Below, one piece after another: positions 18,101 to 25,678 of a DNA stretch of 64,000 nucleotides. A program made the translations under genes and the position numbers. The DNA lies in assembly GCF_001273845.1 (NCBI RefSeq), contig NZ_JHBW01000066.1:1-64000 (forward strand), read 5' to 3'. Under the pieces are notes generated by a model that was not told the DNA's origin, made no database searches, and saw only the letters and a program-made list of their open reading frames with translations. The DNA is from Leucobacter musarum subsp. musarum. Lineage in GTDB: Bacteria > Actinomycetota > Actinomycetes > Actinomycetales > Microbacteriaceae. Every line of letters begins with the position of its first letter. Positions within the stretch are counted from its first letter, which is position 1.

Positions 18101-19468
18101 TTTAATCTCTCGGGTGTCTCGATTGCGGCCGGTTCAGGGATCAACGTGCGATACACGAGCGCCGATCCCGCATCTCTGGTTGTCGATCCCAGCGATTCGA
18201 CGAATCAGCCGACTGGTTCGACGGTCTGGTGCGACGCTTCAGTCGGCGGATCCGTCGTGAGTGGCGTCGGAACGGCCTCCGCGTGCCCGGCTTCGATGGG
18301 CGATGTCACAGGACTGCGGTTCTCGCGCGACGGAGAGTTCACACCGACCGATGAGCTGACGGTGCAGGTTGCCATGACACCCTTTGGAAACATTGATGGC
18401 GATGTGTATGTGAACCGTGCATCGGGTCGCGTCGATGGGGTGACGCAACCGGTCGGTCCGGCGGTTCGGCGGGTTGAAGTGGTGTCATCGAGTGTCGGGG
18501 ATCGGGTCTGGGAAGACGTGAATGCGAACGGCATCCAAGACGAGGGCGAGCCAGGGGTAGCCGGTTTCCCGGTTCGACTGGAAGGTACCGATGTCGATGG
18601 AAATGTGATGAATCTCACGACAACCAGCGATGAGAGCGGAAACTATCGATTTGACAACCTCGCTTCGGGTACGTATCGCGTGGTCTTCGACCCCAATGGG
18701 TTGAACTCGAACACCCGGTTCACATCGCAGCATCAGGGGGAGGATCCTGCGGTTGACTCTGACGCAGATACGCAGACGGGTGCGACTCAGGAGTTCACGC
18801 TTGCACGAGACAGTGAAGATCTGACACTCGACGCCGGTCTGATCATTGACCGCGACGTCGACATCCTGCTCGACAAGGAGTTCCTCGGAGCTTCGGAGCT
18901 CGATGAGCAGAACCAGACAACGGTTTCGTACGCGCTCCACGCCTCGAACCTGGGCACGGCCGAAGGAACCTACGACCTTTCGGACACCCTTAGGTTCGGC
19001 GGTGACGTCGAGATCAACGACGTGAGCGTGCGCAGCGAATCGGGCACTGGCGTGATGACGAATCCTGACTTCGACGGCCAGACCAACACAACCGTTGTCT
19101 CTGGCATCGAACTCGCCGGTCGCGCGACGCACACGTACGTCGTCACCGTGTTGGCGACGGTGAACACCGAAGTCACGAATGTAGAGACGGAGTGCGACAT
19201 CACGTCGACGGAGTCGGGCAGCGGTTTCTTGAACGAGGCCGAACTGTCGATGGACGACGTCACGGTCACCGACAAAGTGTGCGGTGAGCCGCCTACGCCG
19301 ACGGATCCGCCGACGCCCACGACGCCGCCAGAGAAACCGGCAACCGTCAAGCCGATTCCGGGGCTCGCCGTAACCGGTGGGCAACTGGTTGCCACGTTCG
19401 GGATTGCGATGCTGCTCATCGCGGGAGCGGGCACGGTACTGATCATCCGTCGCAAGCGATCCGCATGA
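15131..19468 (+). CDS. Large cell-wall-anchored adhesin (DUF11/SdrD-B repeats, LAVTG sortase signal)
   Basis: A 1445-residue surface protein. Signal peptide at about 1-40 (LLPTALISAGVLVVGLLSP, ALADD cleavage site), then a Ser/Ala/Thr-rich spacer to about 105. Several Ig-like modules follow, each opening with a Lys-containing strand of the kind that forms isopeptides in DUF11/Cna-B domains (NFDVSKRTG, FNMSKAFSG, ARIKKFVKN, GIKIAKTVDK, DILLDKEFLG). Near residues 1120-1235 is an SdrD B-like domain with a calcium-type loop (DVNANGIQDEGE). A Pro/Thr linker leads to the class E sortase motif LAVTG (1412-1416), a membrane helix and the tail RRKRSA. It probably mediates adhesion. Start at 15131 follows AAGGAG. 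Base composition is less GC-rich than neighbours, which suggests transfer or fast evolution. The sortase is not in this window. Confidence 0.92.
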   Translation: MSRLKKPPVRSKAWGLLPTALISAGVLVVGLLSPAPALADDLSKPDAQVSELDSSNPTTTDSDAALSETSNASGGEADASGSSDAATNASEVAEYAPAARAEATPLAIGDGVLNVVLSQATGTEPFQDNDNPGNDSGPNNDIVRTNDSVTYNVSVRFEGSDHTNPTISFDLPRGEELVSLPPFCLAGSGVTPASLPAPSVPVTSTSWTTLPVQSVTCVVDDQTQGTSLDYRFVSKVRPEVPNGTVLDSVTATATSAEVAAPAVSNAVSHSVSAAANFDVSKRTGSSVDNSGPLVQYFLPCSWDADRLCAYLEFPLTMEAPAGGKGISPLASPIVVTEDLRPDSFFGAGTTTSAAWLSAGTEALDKYAPRIRTCSGIQNIYGSIPGMKLGTTVNSVRDSGVATCSQAELGTPVDITFTNTDTTGYTVPSTTLDGTPLPANTGYVLSTAVAIEVPMDAVQDLGEHIGDSYTLAWKNTYSDVQATAIDGSPNLGEKPENNVRTGTTRFEVGASGFNMSKAFSGVTGQSGNTLSNVYTNWEYEGSPGASRWHDGNTVVLPGQTLLSNVLVNQDIVPLTGTQQSRSFVACDVWDNTKLAMPESFEFAGAAYTRVQIPSAGAPAWISSIDHDTWRLDTDDLNNLSIEYSYTAQPGNGSNADCGAGEWASSPGEVAGASVVDGVWQGVNRVRFSFSTEAGRTSPRYGVNLSIAMRVLESAGATGTVIPNWASMQSRAGVHDLDGVLAEPDNIRVSTYAADTNFGEYGDRLIVGQASARIKKFVKNPTTEEFTESATPQYTAGSTVSYRLNPSLTADASVTGLTQNVTIEDCLPRYQSFVSSQRESGAAIAPIILQAGAPAGAEISCADNQTYVKWDLGAQEINVAIDPIVYEVEVAATARNGVYTNTAVVAAPGDPSAVAARTSTAQIQLVVPTGIKIAKTVDKPSVESNREGLQNPRSFVWTIDFVNIDSPTQVSNVDLIDVLPESGLLGSEFTGGFNLSGVSIAAGSGINVRYTSADPASLVVDPSDSTNQPTGSTVWCDASVGGSVVSGVGTASACPASMGDVTGLRFSRDGEFTPTDELTVQVAMTPFGNIDGDVYVNRASGRVDGVTQPVGPAVRRVEVVSSSVGDRVWEDVNANGIQDEGEPGVAGFPVRLEGTDVDGNVMNLTTTSDESGNYRFDNLASGTYRVVFDPNGLNSNTRFTSQHQGEDPAVDSDADTQTGATQEFTLARDSEDLTLDAGLIIDRDVDILLDKEFLGASELDEQNQTTVSYALHASNLGTAEGTYDLSDTLRFGGDVEINDVSVRSESGTGVMTNPDFDGQTNTTVVSGIELAGRATHTYVVTVLATVNTEVTNVETECDITSTESGSGFLNEAELSMDDVTVTDKVCGEPPTPTDPPTPTTPPEKPATVKPIPGLAVTGGQLVATFGIAMLLIAGAGTVLIIRRKRSA

Positions 19469-19535
19469 TTGCCGGGGTGCGTCGAATCAGTGATTCCTGA
19501 GATTCACGTATTGGGCGCACCCTGGTGAACCCGAT

Positions 19536-19582
19536 CGCTCTGCGGCGGGTGGCGGGTAAACTCCACCACCCGCCGCAGAGCG
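19536..19582. terminator. Terminator hairpin after the surface-protein gene
   Basis: A perfect 17-bp stem: CGCTCTGCGGCGGGTGG (19536-19552) with CCACCCGCCGCAGAGCG (19566-19582), 13-base loop. It begins 68 bases after the stop codon. Confidence 0.82.
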
Positions 19583-19667
19583 CCGCGCTGTGGCCGGCTT
19601 GCGAACTCTCACCCCACCCCCACCCTGAGCTCGTAATCCGGTTCACTCAGTGGTGCCCTGCACCACA

Positions 19668-19709
19668 CATGTGAGGCCCTCCGCCGAATCTGGCGAAGGG
19701 CCTCACATG
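19668..19709. terminator. Terminator hairpin after aceA
   Basis: CATGTGAGGCCCT (19668-19680) pairs perfectly with AGGGCCTCACATG (19697-19709); an inner CGCC/GGCG pair extends the stem. It lies 30 bases beyond the aceA stop, on the minus strand side. Confidence 0.78.
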
Positions 19710-19738
19710 CATTCCGCTCGAAGTGAGCGCAGCAGCAA

Positions 19739-21334
19739 TCAGCTGAACTGGTTCATCGTGTTCTCGGCACCGCCGGCCTTGAGCGCTGCGTCGCCGGCGA
19801 AGTACTCCTTGTGGTTGTCGCCGATGTCGCTGCCGGCCATGTTCTGGTGCTTGACGGTGGCGATCCCCTGACGAATCTCTTCGCGCTGCACGTCGCGCAC
19901 GTAGGTGAGCATGCCCTCGTCGCCGAAGTAGCCCTTCGCGAGGTTATCGGTCGACAGCGCCGCGGTGTGGTAGGTCGGCAGCGTGATGAGGTGGTGGAAG
20001 ATGCCGGCCCGCTGCGAGCCGTCGCGCTGGAAGGTGCGAATCTTCTCGTCGGCGAGGCGGCCGAGTTCGGTGCCGTCGTATTCGGCGTTCATCAGGTTGT
20101 CGAAGTTGTAGGCCGAGACGTCTTCGCCCGCCGCGACGAGCGCCTCGTAGGCCTGCTTGCGGAAGCTGAGCGTCCAGTTGAACGACGGGCTGTTGTTGTA
20201 CACGAGCTTCGCATTGGGCACGGCTTCGCGAATGCGATCGACCATGCTGGCGATCTGCTCGACGTGCGGCTTCTCGGTCTCGATCCACAGCAGGTCGGCG
20301 CCGTGCTGCAGCGAGGTGATGCAGTCGAGCACCACGCGATCCTCACCGGTGCCGGCACGGAACTGGTAGAGGTTGCTCGCCAGGCGCTTCGGGCGCACGA
20401 GCTTGCCGTCGCGTTCGATGACGACGTCGCCGGCGCTGAGCTGAATATCGGCGACGTCTTCGGTGTCGAGGAACGAGTTGTACTGGTCGCCGAGGTCGCC
20501 GGGCTCGTGCGAGACGGCGAGCTTCTGGGTGAGCCCGGCACCGAGCGAGTCGGTGCGGGCGACGATGATGCCGTTGTCGATGCCGAGCTCGAGGAAGGCG
20601 TAGCGCACGGCGTTGATCTTCGCGATGAAGTCCTCGTGCGGCACGGTGACCTTGCCGTCTTGGTGACCGCACTGCTTCTCGTCAGAGACCTGATTTTCGA
20701 TTTGGATCGCGCAGGCGCCTGCCTCGATCATCTTCTTCGCGAGCAGGTAGGTCGCCTCGGGGTTGCCGAATCCGGCGTCGATGTCGGCGATGATCGGCAC
20801 GACGTGCGTTTCGAAGTTGTCGATCTGCGACTGGATGAAGTCGGTGGCGGTGTCGTCGCCGGCCCGGCGCGCGTCGTCGAGCTGCGTGAAGAGCAGGTCG
20901 AGCTCGCGGGCATCGGCCTGGCGCAGGAAGGTGTAGAGCTCTTCGATGAGTGCCGGCACGGCCGTCTTCTCGTGCATCGACTGGTCGGGCAGGGGGCCGA
21001 ACTCGGAGCGCAGTGCGGCGACCATCCACCCCGACAGGTAGAGGTAGCGCTTGTTGGTGCTCTGCAGGTGCTTCTTGATCGAGATCAGCTTCTGCTGGCC
21101 GATGAAGCCGTGCCACACGCCGAGCGACTGGGTGTAGACGTTCGCATCGGCGTCGTACTCGGCCATGTCGCGACGCATGATGTCGGCCGTGTACTGCGCG
21201 ATCTGCAGCCCGGTGGTGAAGATGTTCTGCGCGCGCATGCGGGCGACGTGCTCTGGATTGATGGCGTCCCAGGTGCCGCCGGTCTGGCTCTTGAGCGCTT
21301 CGATCGCAGCGACGGTGTCTTGGAAATGAGTCAC
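19739..21334 (-). CDS. aceA: Isocitrate lyase
   Basis: A 531-residue isocitrate lyase of the longer subfamily (about 530 residues). It splits isocitrate into glyoxylate and succinate, the first step of the glyoxylate bypass, in the cytoplasm. The catalytic Cys lies in EKQCGHQDGKV (KQCGH variant of the usual KKCGH); other signatures are PIIADIDAGFGN (metal site), IIVARTDSLGA and LVYNNSPSFNWTLSF. The GTG start at 21334 is placed by AGAAGG about 9 bases upstream. It is divergent from aceB with 325 bases between them, a shared control region. Confidence 0.98.
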   Translation of the reverse strand: MTHFQDTVAAIEALKSQTGGTWDAINPEHVARMRAQNIFTTGLQIAQYTADIMRRDMAEYDADANVYTQSLGVWHGFIGQQKLISIKKHLQSTNKRYLYLSGWMVAALRSEFGPLPDQSMHEKTAVPALIEELYTFLRQADARELDLLFTQLDDARRAGDDTATDFIQSQIDNFETHVVPIIADIDAGFGNPEATYLLAKKMIEAGACAIQIENQVSDEKQCGHQDGKVTVPHEDFIAKINAVRYAFLELGIDNGIIVARTDSLGAGLTQKLAVSHEPGDLGDQYNSFLDTEDVADIQLSAGDVVIERDGKLVRPKRLASNLYQFRAGTGEDRVVLDCITSLQHGADLLWIETEKPHVEQIASMVDRIREAVPNAKLVYNNSPSFNWTLSFRKQAYEALVAAGEDVSAYNFDNLMNAEYDGTELGRLADEKIRTFQRDGSQRAGIFHHLITLPTYHTAALSTDNLAKGYFGDEGMLTYVRDVQREEIRQGIATVKHQNMAGSDIGDNHKEYFAGDAALKAGGAENTMNQFS

Positions 21335-21433
21335 GGTACAACCTTCTTTGCCTGTGAAATGCGTGATGTAGTTCCACCATCGCTGCCGCGGAGCAGCCAG
21401 TGAGCGCGAATCGTGCTGAAAATCACGCACTAT

Positions 21434-21548
21434 TTCTGCGATTCAGAAGGATCGCACCCTCAGGGGGCTCGAGTGCGGCGAAAACCGCGAGCGGGGCGAA
21501 AGCAGCGTGAACAACCCCGGCTCTTCTCTTCGCGAGAAGTACACGGCA
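21434..21548. promoter_or_regulatory. Paired inverted repeats in the aceA-aceB control region
   Basis: Two inverted repeats have the same form TTCTN-N5-NAGAA: TTCTG-CGATT-CAGAA (21434-21448) and TTCTC-TTCGC-GAGAA (21534-21548, extended by one more C/G pair). Their centres are 100 bases apart. They fall in the 325-base interval (21335-21659) between the divergent glyoxylate genes and look like a regulator pair site. They do not resemble the RamB motif of corynebacteria. Confidence 0.45.
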
Positions 21549-21659
21549 ACTTCCGGGAGACTTTCTCGGCGCGGTCGTTCGAGCGAGGCGCACGATGAGT
21601 GATGTAGCCACACATTCGCCGGTGGATCCCCACCGCACCGAAGCAGGAGATGAAGCATC

Positions 21660-23282
21660 GTGAGCCAAACCGCACTCGCCATTGACGCCCGCATCGAGGT
21701 GCTGGGCCGCCCCTTCGCCCGCAGCGAAGAGATCCTCACCCCCGAAGCGCTGGATTTCGTCACGCAGCTCCACGCGCGCTTCGCCAGCATCCGCCATGAG
21801 CGTCTCGCAGATCGGCAGCGCCGCCGGTACGAGATCGGCAACGGTCGTGACCCGAAGTTCCGCGCCGATACCCGCGCGATTCGTGAAGACGCGTCGTGGC
21901 GCGTGGCCGGAGCCGGCCCGGGCCTGGAAGACCGCCGAGTCGAGATTACTGGCCCGACTGATCCGAAGATGACCATCAACGCCATGAACTCGGGGGCGCG
22001 CGTCTGGCTCGCCGATCAGGAGGACGCGACGAGCCCGACCTGGCACAACGTCATCGGCGGCCAGCTGTCGCTCTTCGACGCGATTCGCGAGCAGCTCGCG
22101 TACACGAGCCCGGAGGGCAAGGAGTACCGGGTCACGGCGGAGCGCACGCCGACCATCGTGATGCGCCCGCGCGGCTGGCATTTGGTCGAGAAGCACCTGC
22201 GCTTCACCGACGCGTACGGTCGCGCCGGTGCGGCATCGGGCAGCCTCGTCGACTTCGGTCTGTACGCGTTCCACAACGCGCAGGAGCTCGTCGCGCGCGG
22301 CCGCGGGCCCTACTTCTACATCGCCAAGCTCGAGTCGAGCGAGGAGGCGAAGCTCTGGGACGACGTGTTCACCTACACGGAGGAGGCCCTCGGCCTGCCC
22401 CACGGCACGATCCGCGCGACGGTGCTGATCGAGACGCTCCCGGCGGCGTTCGAGATGGACGAGATTCTCTACGTGATGCGGGATCATATCGCCGGTCTGA
22501 ATGCGGGCCGCTGGGATTACATCTTCTCGATCATCAAGAACTACCGCGGCCGCGGCGCTCGTTTCGTGCTCCCGGATCGCAGCGAGGTCACCATGACGGT
22601 GCCGTTCATGCGGGCGTACACGGAGCTGCTGGTGCAGACCTGCCACAAGCGCGGCGCGCACGCGATCGGTGGTATGAGCGCGTTCATTCCGAACCGTCGC
22701 GACCCCGAGGTCACCGCGCGCGCCGAAGAGAAGGTGCAGGCCGACAAGCGACGCGAGGCGGGTGACGGCTTCGATGGCACCTGGGTCGCGCACCCCGATC
22801 TCATTCCGGTGGCCCGGGCGGAGTTCGACGCGGTGCTCGGTGATCGCCCCAATCAGGTGGATCGCCAGCGCGACGATGTCTCGGTGACCGCGGCGCAGCT
22901 GCTCGACGTGCACATCGGCCGTGAGATCACCGACGCCGGCGTGCGCGAGAACGTGTCGATCGGTCTGCGCTACATCGAGGCCTGGTTGCGCGGACTCGGA
23001 GCCGTCGCGATCGACAACCTGATGGAAGACGCGGCGACGGCCGAGATCAGCCGGTCGCAGATCTGGCAGTGGATCCACCAGGATCAGCAGACCGCCGAGG
23101 GCACCCGCATCACGCGCGAGTGGGTCGCCGAACTCGTGGACGAGGCGGTTGCGGGGTTCGCGCGCAGCGACGGCGATCGGTTCGCCGATGCGGCGACGCT
23201 GTTCGCCGATGTCGCACTCGGTGACGACTTCCCGACCTTCCTCACCGTTCCGGCGTACAGCCGCTACCTCGTCGACGCGTAA
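21660..23282 (+). CDS. aceB: Malate synthase A
   Basis: A 540-residue malate synthase of the A type (about 530-540 residues). It condenses glyoxylate with acetyl-CoA to malate, the second step of the glyoxylate bypass. Signatures include DQEDATSPTWHNVIGGQ, GLYAFHNAQELVARGRGPYFYIAKLES, HIAGLNAGRWDYIFSIIKN and FDGTWVAHPDLIP. The GTG start at 21660 follows AGGAG at 21645. It is transcribed away from aceA, and a hairpin with a TTCG loop follows its stop. Confidence 0.98.
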   Translation: MSQTALAIDARIEVLGRPFARSEEILTPEALDFVTQLHARFASIRHERLADRQRRRYEIGNGRDPKFRADTRAIREDASWRVAGAGPGLEDRRVEITGPTDPKMTINAMNSGARVWLADQEDATSPTWHNVIGGQLSLFDAIREQLAYTSPEGKEYRVTAERTPTIVMRPRGWHLVEKHLRFTDAYGRAGAASGSLVDFGLYAFHNAQELVARGRGPYFYIAKLESSEEAKLWDDVFTYTEEALGLPHGTIRATVLIETLPAAFEMDEILYVMRDHIAGLNAGRWDYIFSIIKNYRGRGARFVLPDRSEVTMTVPFMRAYTELLVQTCHKRGAHAIGGMSAFIPNRRDPEVTARAEEKVQADKRREAGDGFDGTWVAHPDLIPVARAEFDAVLGDRPNQVDRQRDDVSVTAAQLLDVHIGREITDAGVRENVSIGLRYIEAWLRGLGAVAIDNLMEDAATAEISRSQIWQWIHQDQQTAEGTRITREWVAELVDEAVAGFARSDGDRFADAATLFADVALGDDFPTFLTVPAYSRYLVDA

Positions 23283-23297
23283 CTCGGGCTCGGTGAC

Positions 23298-23340
23298 GCC
23301 TCGAGCCGACTCTGCCTTCGGGCAGGGTGCGGCTCGAGGC
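23298..23340 (+). terminator. Terminator after aceB
   Basis: GCCTCGAGCCG (23298-23308) pairs with CGGCTCGAGGC (23330-23340); inside, CTGCC-TTCG-GGCAG gives a stable tetraloop. Located 16 bases after the stop codon. Confidence 0.82.
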
Positions 23341-23598
23341 GATCTTACCTTTCGGGAAAAGCCCTAGAATACTAGGGTCCTATTCTCGATTGCACGTAGT
23401 CCGGAGGCCTGCATGGAGGCGTCGACCCCATCGTCTGCAGTACTGCACCCCTATGACAGCCCCAGCCCCAGGCCGACGCGAACGACTCCACACCCGAGCA
23501 CTTGGTGGGAGAAACGTCTGACTGCTTGGGCGATCAGCCACTCGCCCGAGAACAGTCCGCACACGTGCTCGGGCTGTTGCGACTCTGCGGCCGCCGCG
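23341..23598 (+). other. Gap with palindrome and possible remnant of a GntR regulator gene
   Basis: This 258-base interval has no clear gene. It holds the palindrome CCCTAG-AATA-CTAGGG (23362-23377), a possible -10 box TATTCT (23381-23386) and a GGAGG site before an ATG at 23413. The reading frame from that ATG is not recognisable and runs into hisD. In another frame, 23453-23521 encodes 22 residues including GRRERLHTRALG, which recalls the N-terminus of FadR-type GntR regulators, then stops. A decayed regulator with its operator is one reading; it is speculative. Confidence 0.25.
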
Positions 23599-24909
23599 TC
23601 AGGCGAAGCGCGCGCTCACAGCCTCGCCGTGGGCCGGGAGCCCTTCGGCCTCCGCGAAGTGCACGGCGCGCGTCGACACCACGGCTAGAGCATCGCGCGT
23701 GTACTCGATGAACTGCACCGGGCGCAGGAAGGTCAGCGCGCTGAGCCCCGAGGTGAAGCGGGAGGTGCCCGAGGTCGGCAGCACGTGGTTCGACCCGGCG
23801 CAATAGTCGCCGAGCGAGACCGGCGACCACTCGCCGACGAAGACCGCGCCGGCATTCGTCACCGTAGCGGCCACATCTGCGGCGCGCTCGGTGTGAATCT
23901 CGAGGTGCTCGGCGCCGTAGCGGTTCGCGATCACCACTGCGTCGTCGATGGTGTCGACGAGCACGATGCCCGACTGCGGGGCCTCCAGCGCGATCCCGGC
24001 GCGCTCCGCGTGCGCGGTGCGGGGGAGCAACTGAGCGAGCTCCGCCTGCACGGACTCCGCGAGCTCTGCGGAATCGGTGACGAGCACGCTGGCCGCGTTG
24101 GGGTCGTGTTCGGCTTGGCTCAGCAGGTCTGCGGCGACGAATCGCGGGTTGGCGTGCGCATCGGCGACGATCATGATCTCGGTCGGCCCCGCGACGGCGT
24201 CGATGCCCACGTCGGCGCGCACGAGATTCTTCGCCGCGGCGACGAAGACGTTGCCCGGGCCGGTGATCACGTCGACAGCTTCGAGCGGGGTGCCGTCACC
24301 GGCATCGGGAAGGCCGTAAGCGAGCGCGGCGATCGCCTGTGCCCCGCCCATGCCGTAGACCTCGGTGACGCCCAGTGCCGCGCAGGCCGCGAGCACGGCG
24401 TCGGCGGGCAGACCCGTCTCAGCATTCGGCGGTGATACGACGGCGATCGACGTCACTCCCGCGACCTGTGCGGGAATCACGTTCATGATGACGCTCGACG
24501 CGTAGGCGGCGAGCCCACCGGGGGCGTAGAGGCCGACACGGCGCACGGGCAGGTAGCGCTGGTGCACCAGGGCACCCGTCGCGAGTTCGGTCGTGACCGA
24601 CGTGGGCAGCTGGGCGCGGTGCCCGGCGGTGACGCGCTCGATCGCCAGCGAGATCGCGCCGCGCACGTCGTCGGAGGCCTCGGCCCAGGCGCGATCGATC
24701 GCTGCCTGGGGTACGCGGAAACGATCGATCTCGACGCGATCGAAGCGCGCGGTGATCTCGCGTACTGCGTCGATGCCGCGGGCGCGCACATCGGCGATGA
24801 TCCGGGCCGCGGCATCGGTGGCGCTCGCGAAGCTCGCCGCGGCACGAGGAATGGCATAGCGGTGCGCGCTGTCGGTGCCGCGCAGATCGGTGATGCGGAG
24901 GTGTGCCAT
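23599..24909 (-). CDS. hisD: Histidinol dehydrogenase
   Basis: A 436-residue histidinol dehydrogenase, which oxidises L-histidinol to L-histidine in two NAD-dependent steps. Signatures are VGLYAPGGLAAYASSVIMN, GMGGAQAIAALAYG, the zinc-site region DLLSQAEHDPNA, the catalytic Glu/His region RYGAEHLEIHT and DYCAGSNHVLPTSGTSR. Start at 24909 follows AAAGGA. No other his gene lies nearby: the neighbours are a divergent TetR regulator and an APC permease, so it may be the biosynthetic enzyme in an isolated place or a paralogue used in another pathway. Confidence 0.95.
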   Translation of the reverse strand: MAHLRITDLRGTDSAHRYAIPRAAASFASATDAAARIIADVRARGIDAVREITARFDRVEIDRFRVPQAAIDRAWAEASDDVRGAISLAIERVTAGHRAQLPTSVTTELATGALVHQRYLPVRRVGLYAPGGLAAYASSVIMNVIPAQVAGVTSIAVVSPPNAETGLPADAVLAACAALGVTEVYGMGGAQAIAALAYGLPDAGDGTPLEAVDVITGPGNVFVAAAKNLVRADVGIDAVAGPTEIMIVADAHANPRFVAADLLSQAEHDPNAASVLVTDSAELAESVQAELAQLLPRTAHAERAGIALEAPQSGIVLVDTIDDAVVIANRYGAEHLEIHTERAADVAATVTNAGAVFVGEWSPVSLGDYCAGSNHVLPTSGTSRFTSGLSALTFLRPVQFIEYTRDALAVVSTRAVHFAEAEGLPAHGEAVSARFA

Positions 24910-24932
24910 CAGGGGTCCTTTCATCGGGGGAG

Positions 24933-24958
24933 CGCGTCGCCGCGAAGCGTGCGACGCG
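24933..24958. promoter_or_regulatory. Inverted repeat between hisD and the TetR gene
   Basis: CGCGTCGC-N10-GCGACGCG has perfect 8-bp arms in the 116-base interval between divergent hisD and tetR-like genes. A TetR dimer site is plausible. Confidence 0.4.
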
Positions 24959-25025
24959 AGTCGTGCCGAACGCGCGGCGCGGCGGTGTGATTGAGTAGGT
25001 GCGAATGGTGCGAAAAGGAGTGCGC

Positions 25026-25652
25026 GTGGCGACACCCGAAGGAGGGCCCGGACGCCCGGGTCTGGGCAAGGCGAGGCTGCTGGCTGCGGCCCGGCTCGTG
25101 ATCGCCGAGCACGGCGTGGAGGGCATTCGGGTGCGCCGTCTGGCGGCGACTGCGGGCGTCTCGGCGCCGTTGGTCTCGTATCACTACCCCGATCAGGCGG
25201 ATCTGGTGCTCCACGTGCATCGCGATCTGGTCGACGACTACTTCGGGCATCGTGCTGCCCTGGTGCGCGAAGCGGAAGACGCGATCGAGCAGCTCCGCGC
25301 CTGCGCGCGAGCGGGCCTGCCGCCCGGGGTCGATCCTGAACTGATCGCACCCCTTTTCGAACTCCACGGCCTGGCCCGACGCGATGCGGCGCACGCGGAG
25401 ATCATGAGCAACCTCTGGATCTCGGAGCACGCCCTATACGCGCGCATCATTTCGGCGGGCCAGCGCGCGGGGGTCTTCGCCGCCGACGCCGACGCCGAGC
25501 GGGTGGCGGCATCGCTGCTCGCGCTCGAAGACGGTCTCGCGCTGCACATCATCGGCCGCAACTCGGCGATCGATGAGTCGTGGCCGCTGCGCAACCTGCT
25601 GCGCGTCGCGGCCCTCGAGCTCGACTGCGCGCAGCTCGAGCTCGCCGACTGA
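25026..25652 (+). CDS. TetR-family transcriptional regulator
   Basis: A regulator of about 208 residues. The TetR DNA-binding domain spans about 10-60 (KARLLAAARLVIAEHGVEGIRVRRLA, then TAGVSAPLVSYHYPDQADLV); the rest is the helical ligand-binding and dimer domain. The GTG at 25026 follows AAAGGAG with a 5-base gap; an ATG at 25005 is a possible longer start. It is divergent from hisD and ends 26 bases before the convergent permease gene, so it may control hisD, the permease or both. The ligand is unknown. Confidence 0.9.
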   Translation: MATPEGGPGRPGLGKARLLAAARLVIAEHGVEGIRVRRLAATAGVSAPLVSYHYPDQADLVLHVHRDLVDDYFGHRAALVREAEDAIEQLRACARAGLPPGVDPELIAPLFELHGLARRDAAHAEIMSNLWISEHALYARIISAGQRAGVFAADADAERVAASLLALEDGLALHIIGRNSAIDESWPLRNLLRVAALELDCAQLELAD

Positions 25653-25678
25653 GCCTGGCTCGAAGGCATCGCTCAGAC

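Noticed and set aside
14689-19738. Genomic island with integrase at tRNA-Ser
   Set aside because: No integrase, transposase or repeated tRNA 3' end is visible up to the next conserved gene; only composition and position suggest transfer.
19811-21403. Open frame of 530 codons on the plus strand opposite aceA
   Set aside because: It is the antisense shadow of a strongly conserved isocitrate lyase gene; the apparent protein is Val/Glu/Arg-rich with no recognisable motif, as expected from high-GC codon bias.
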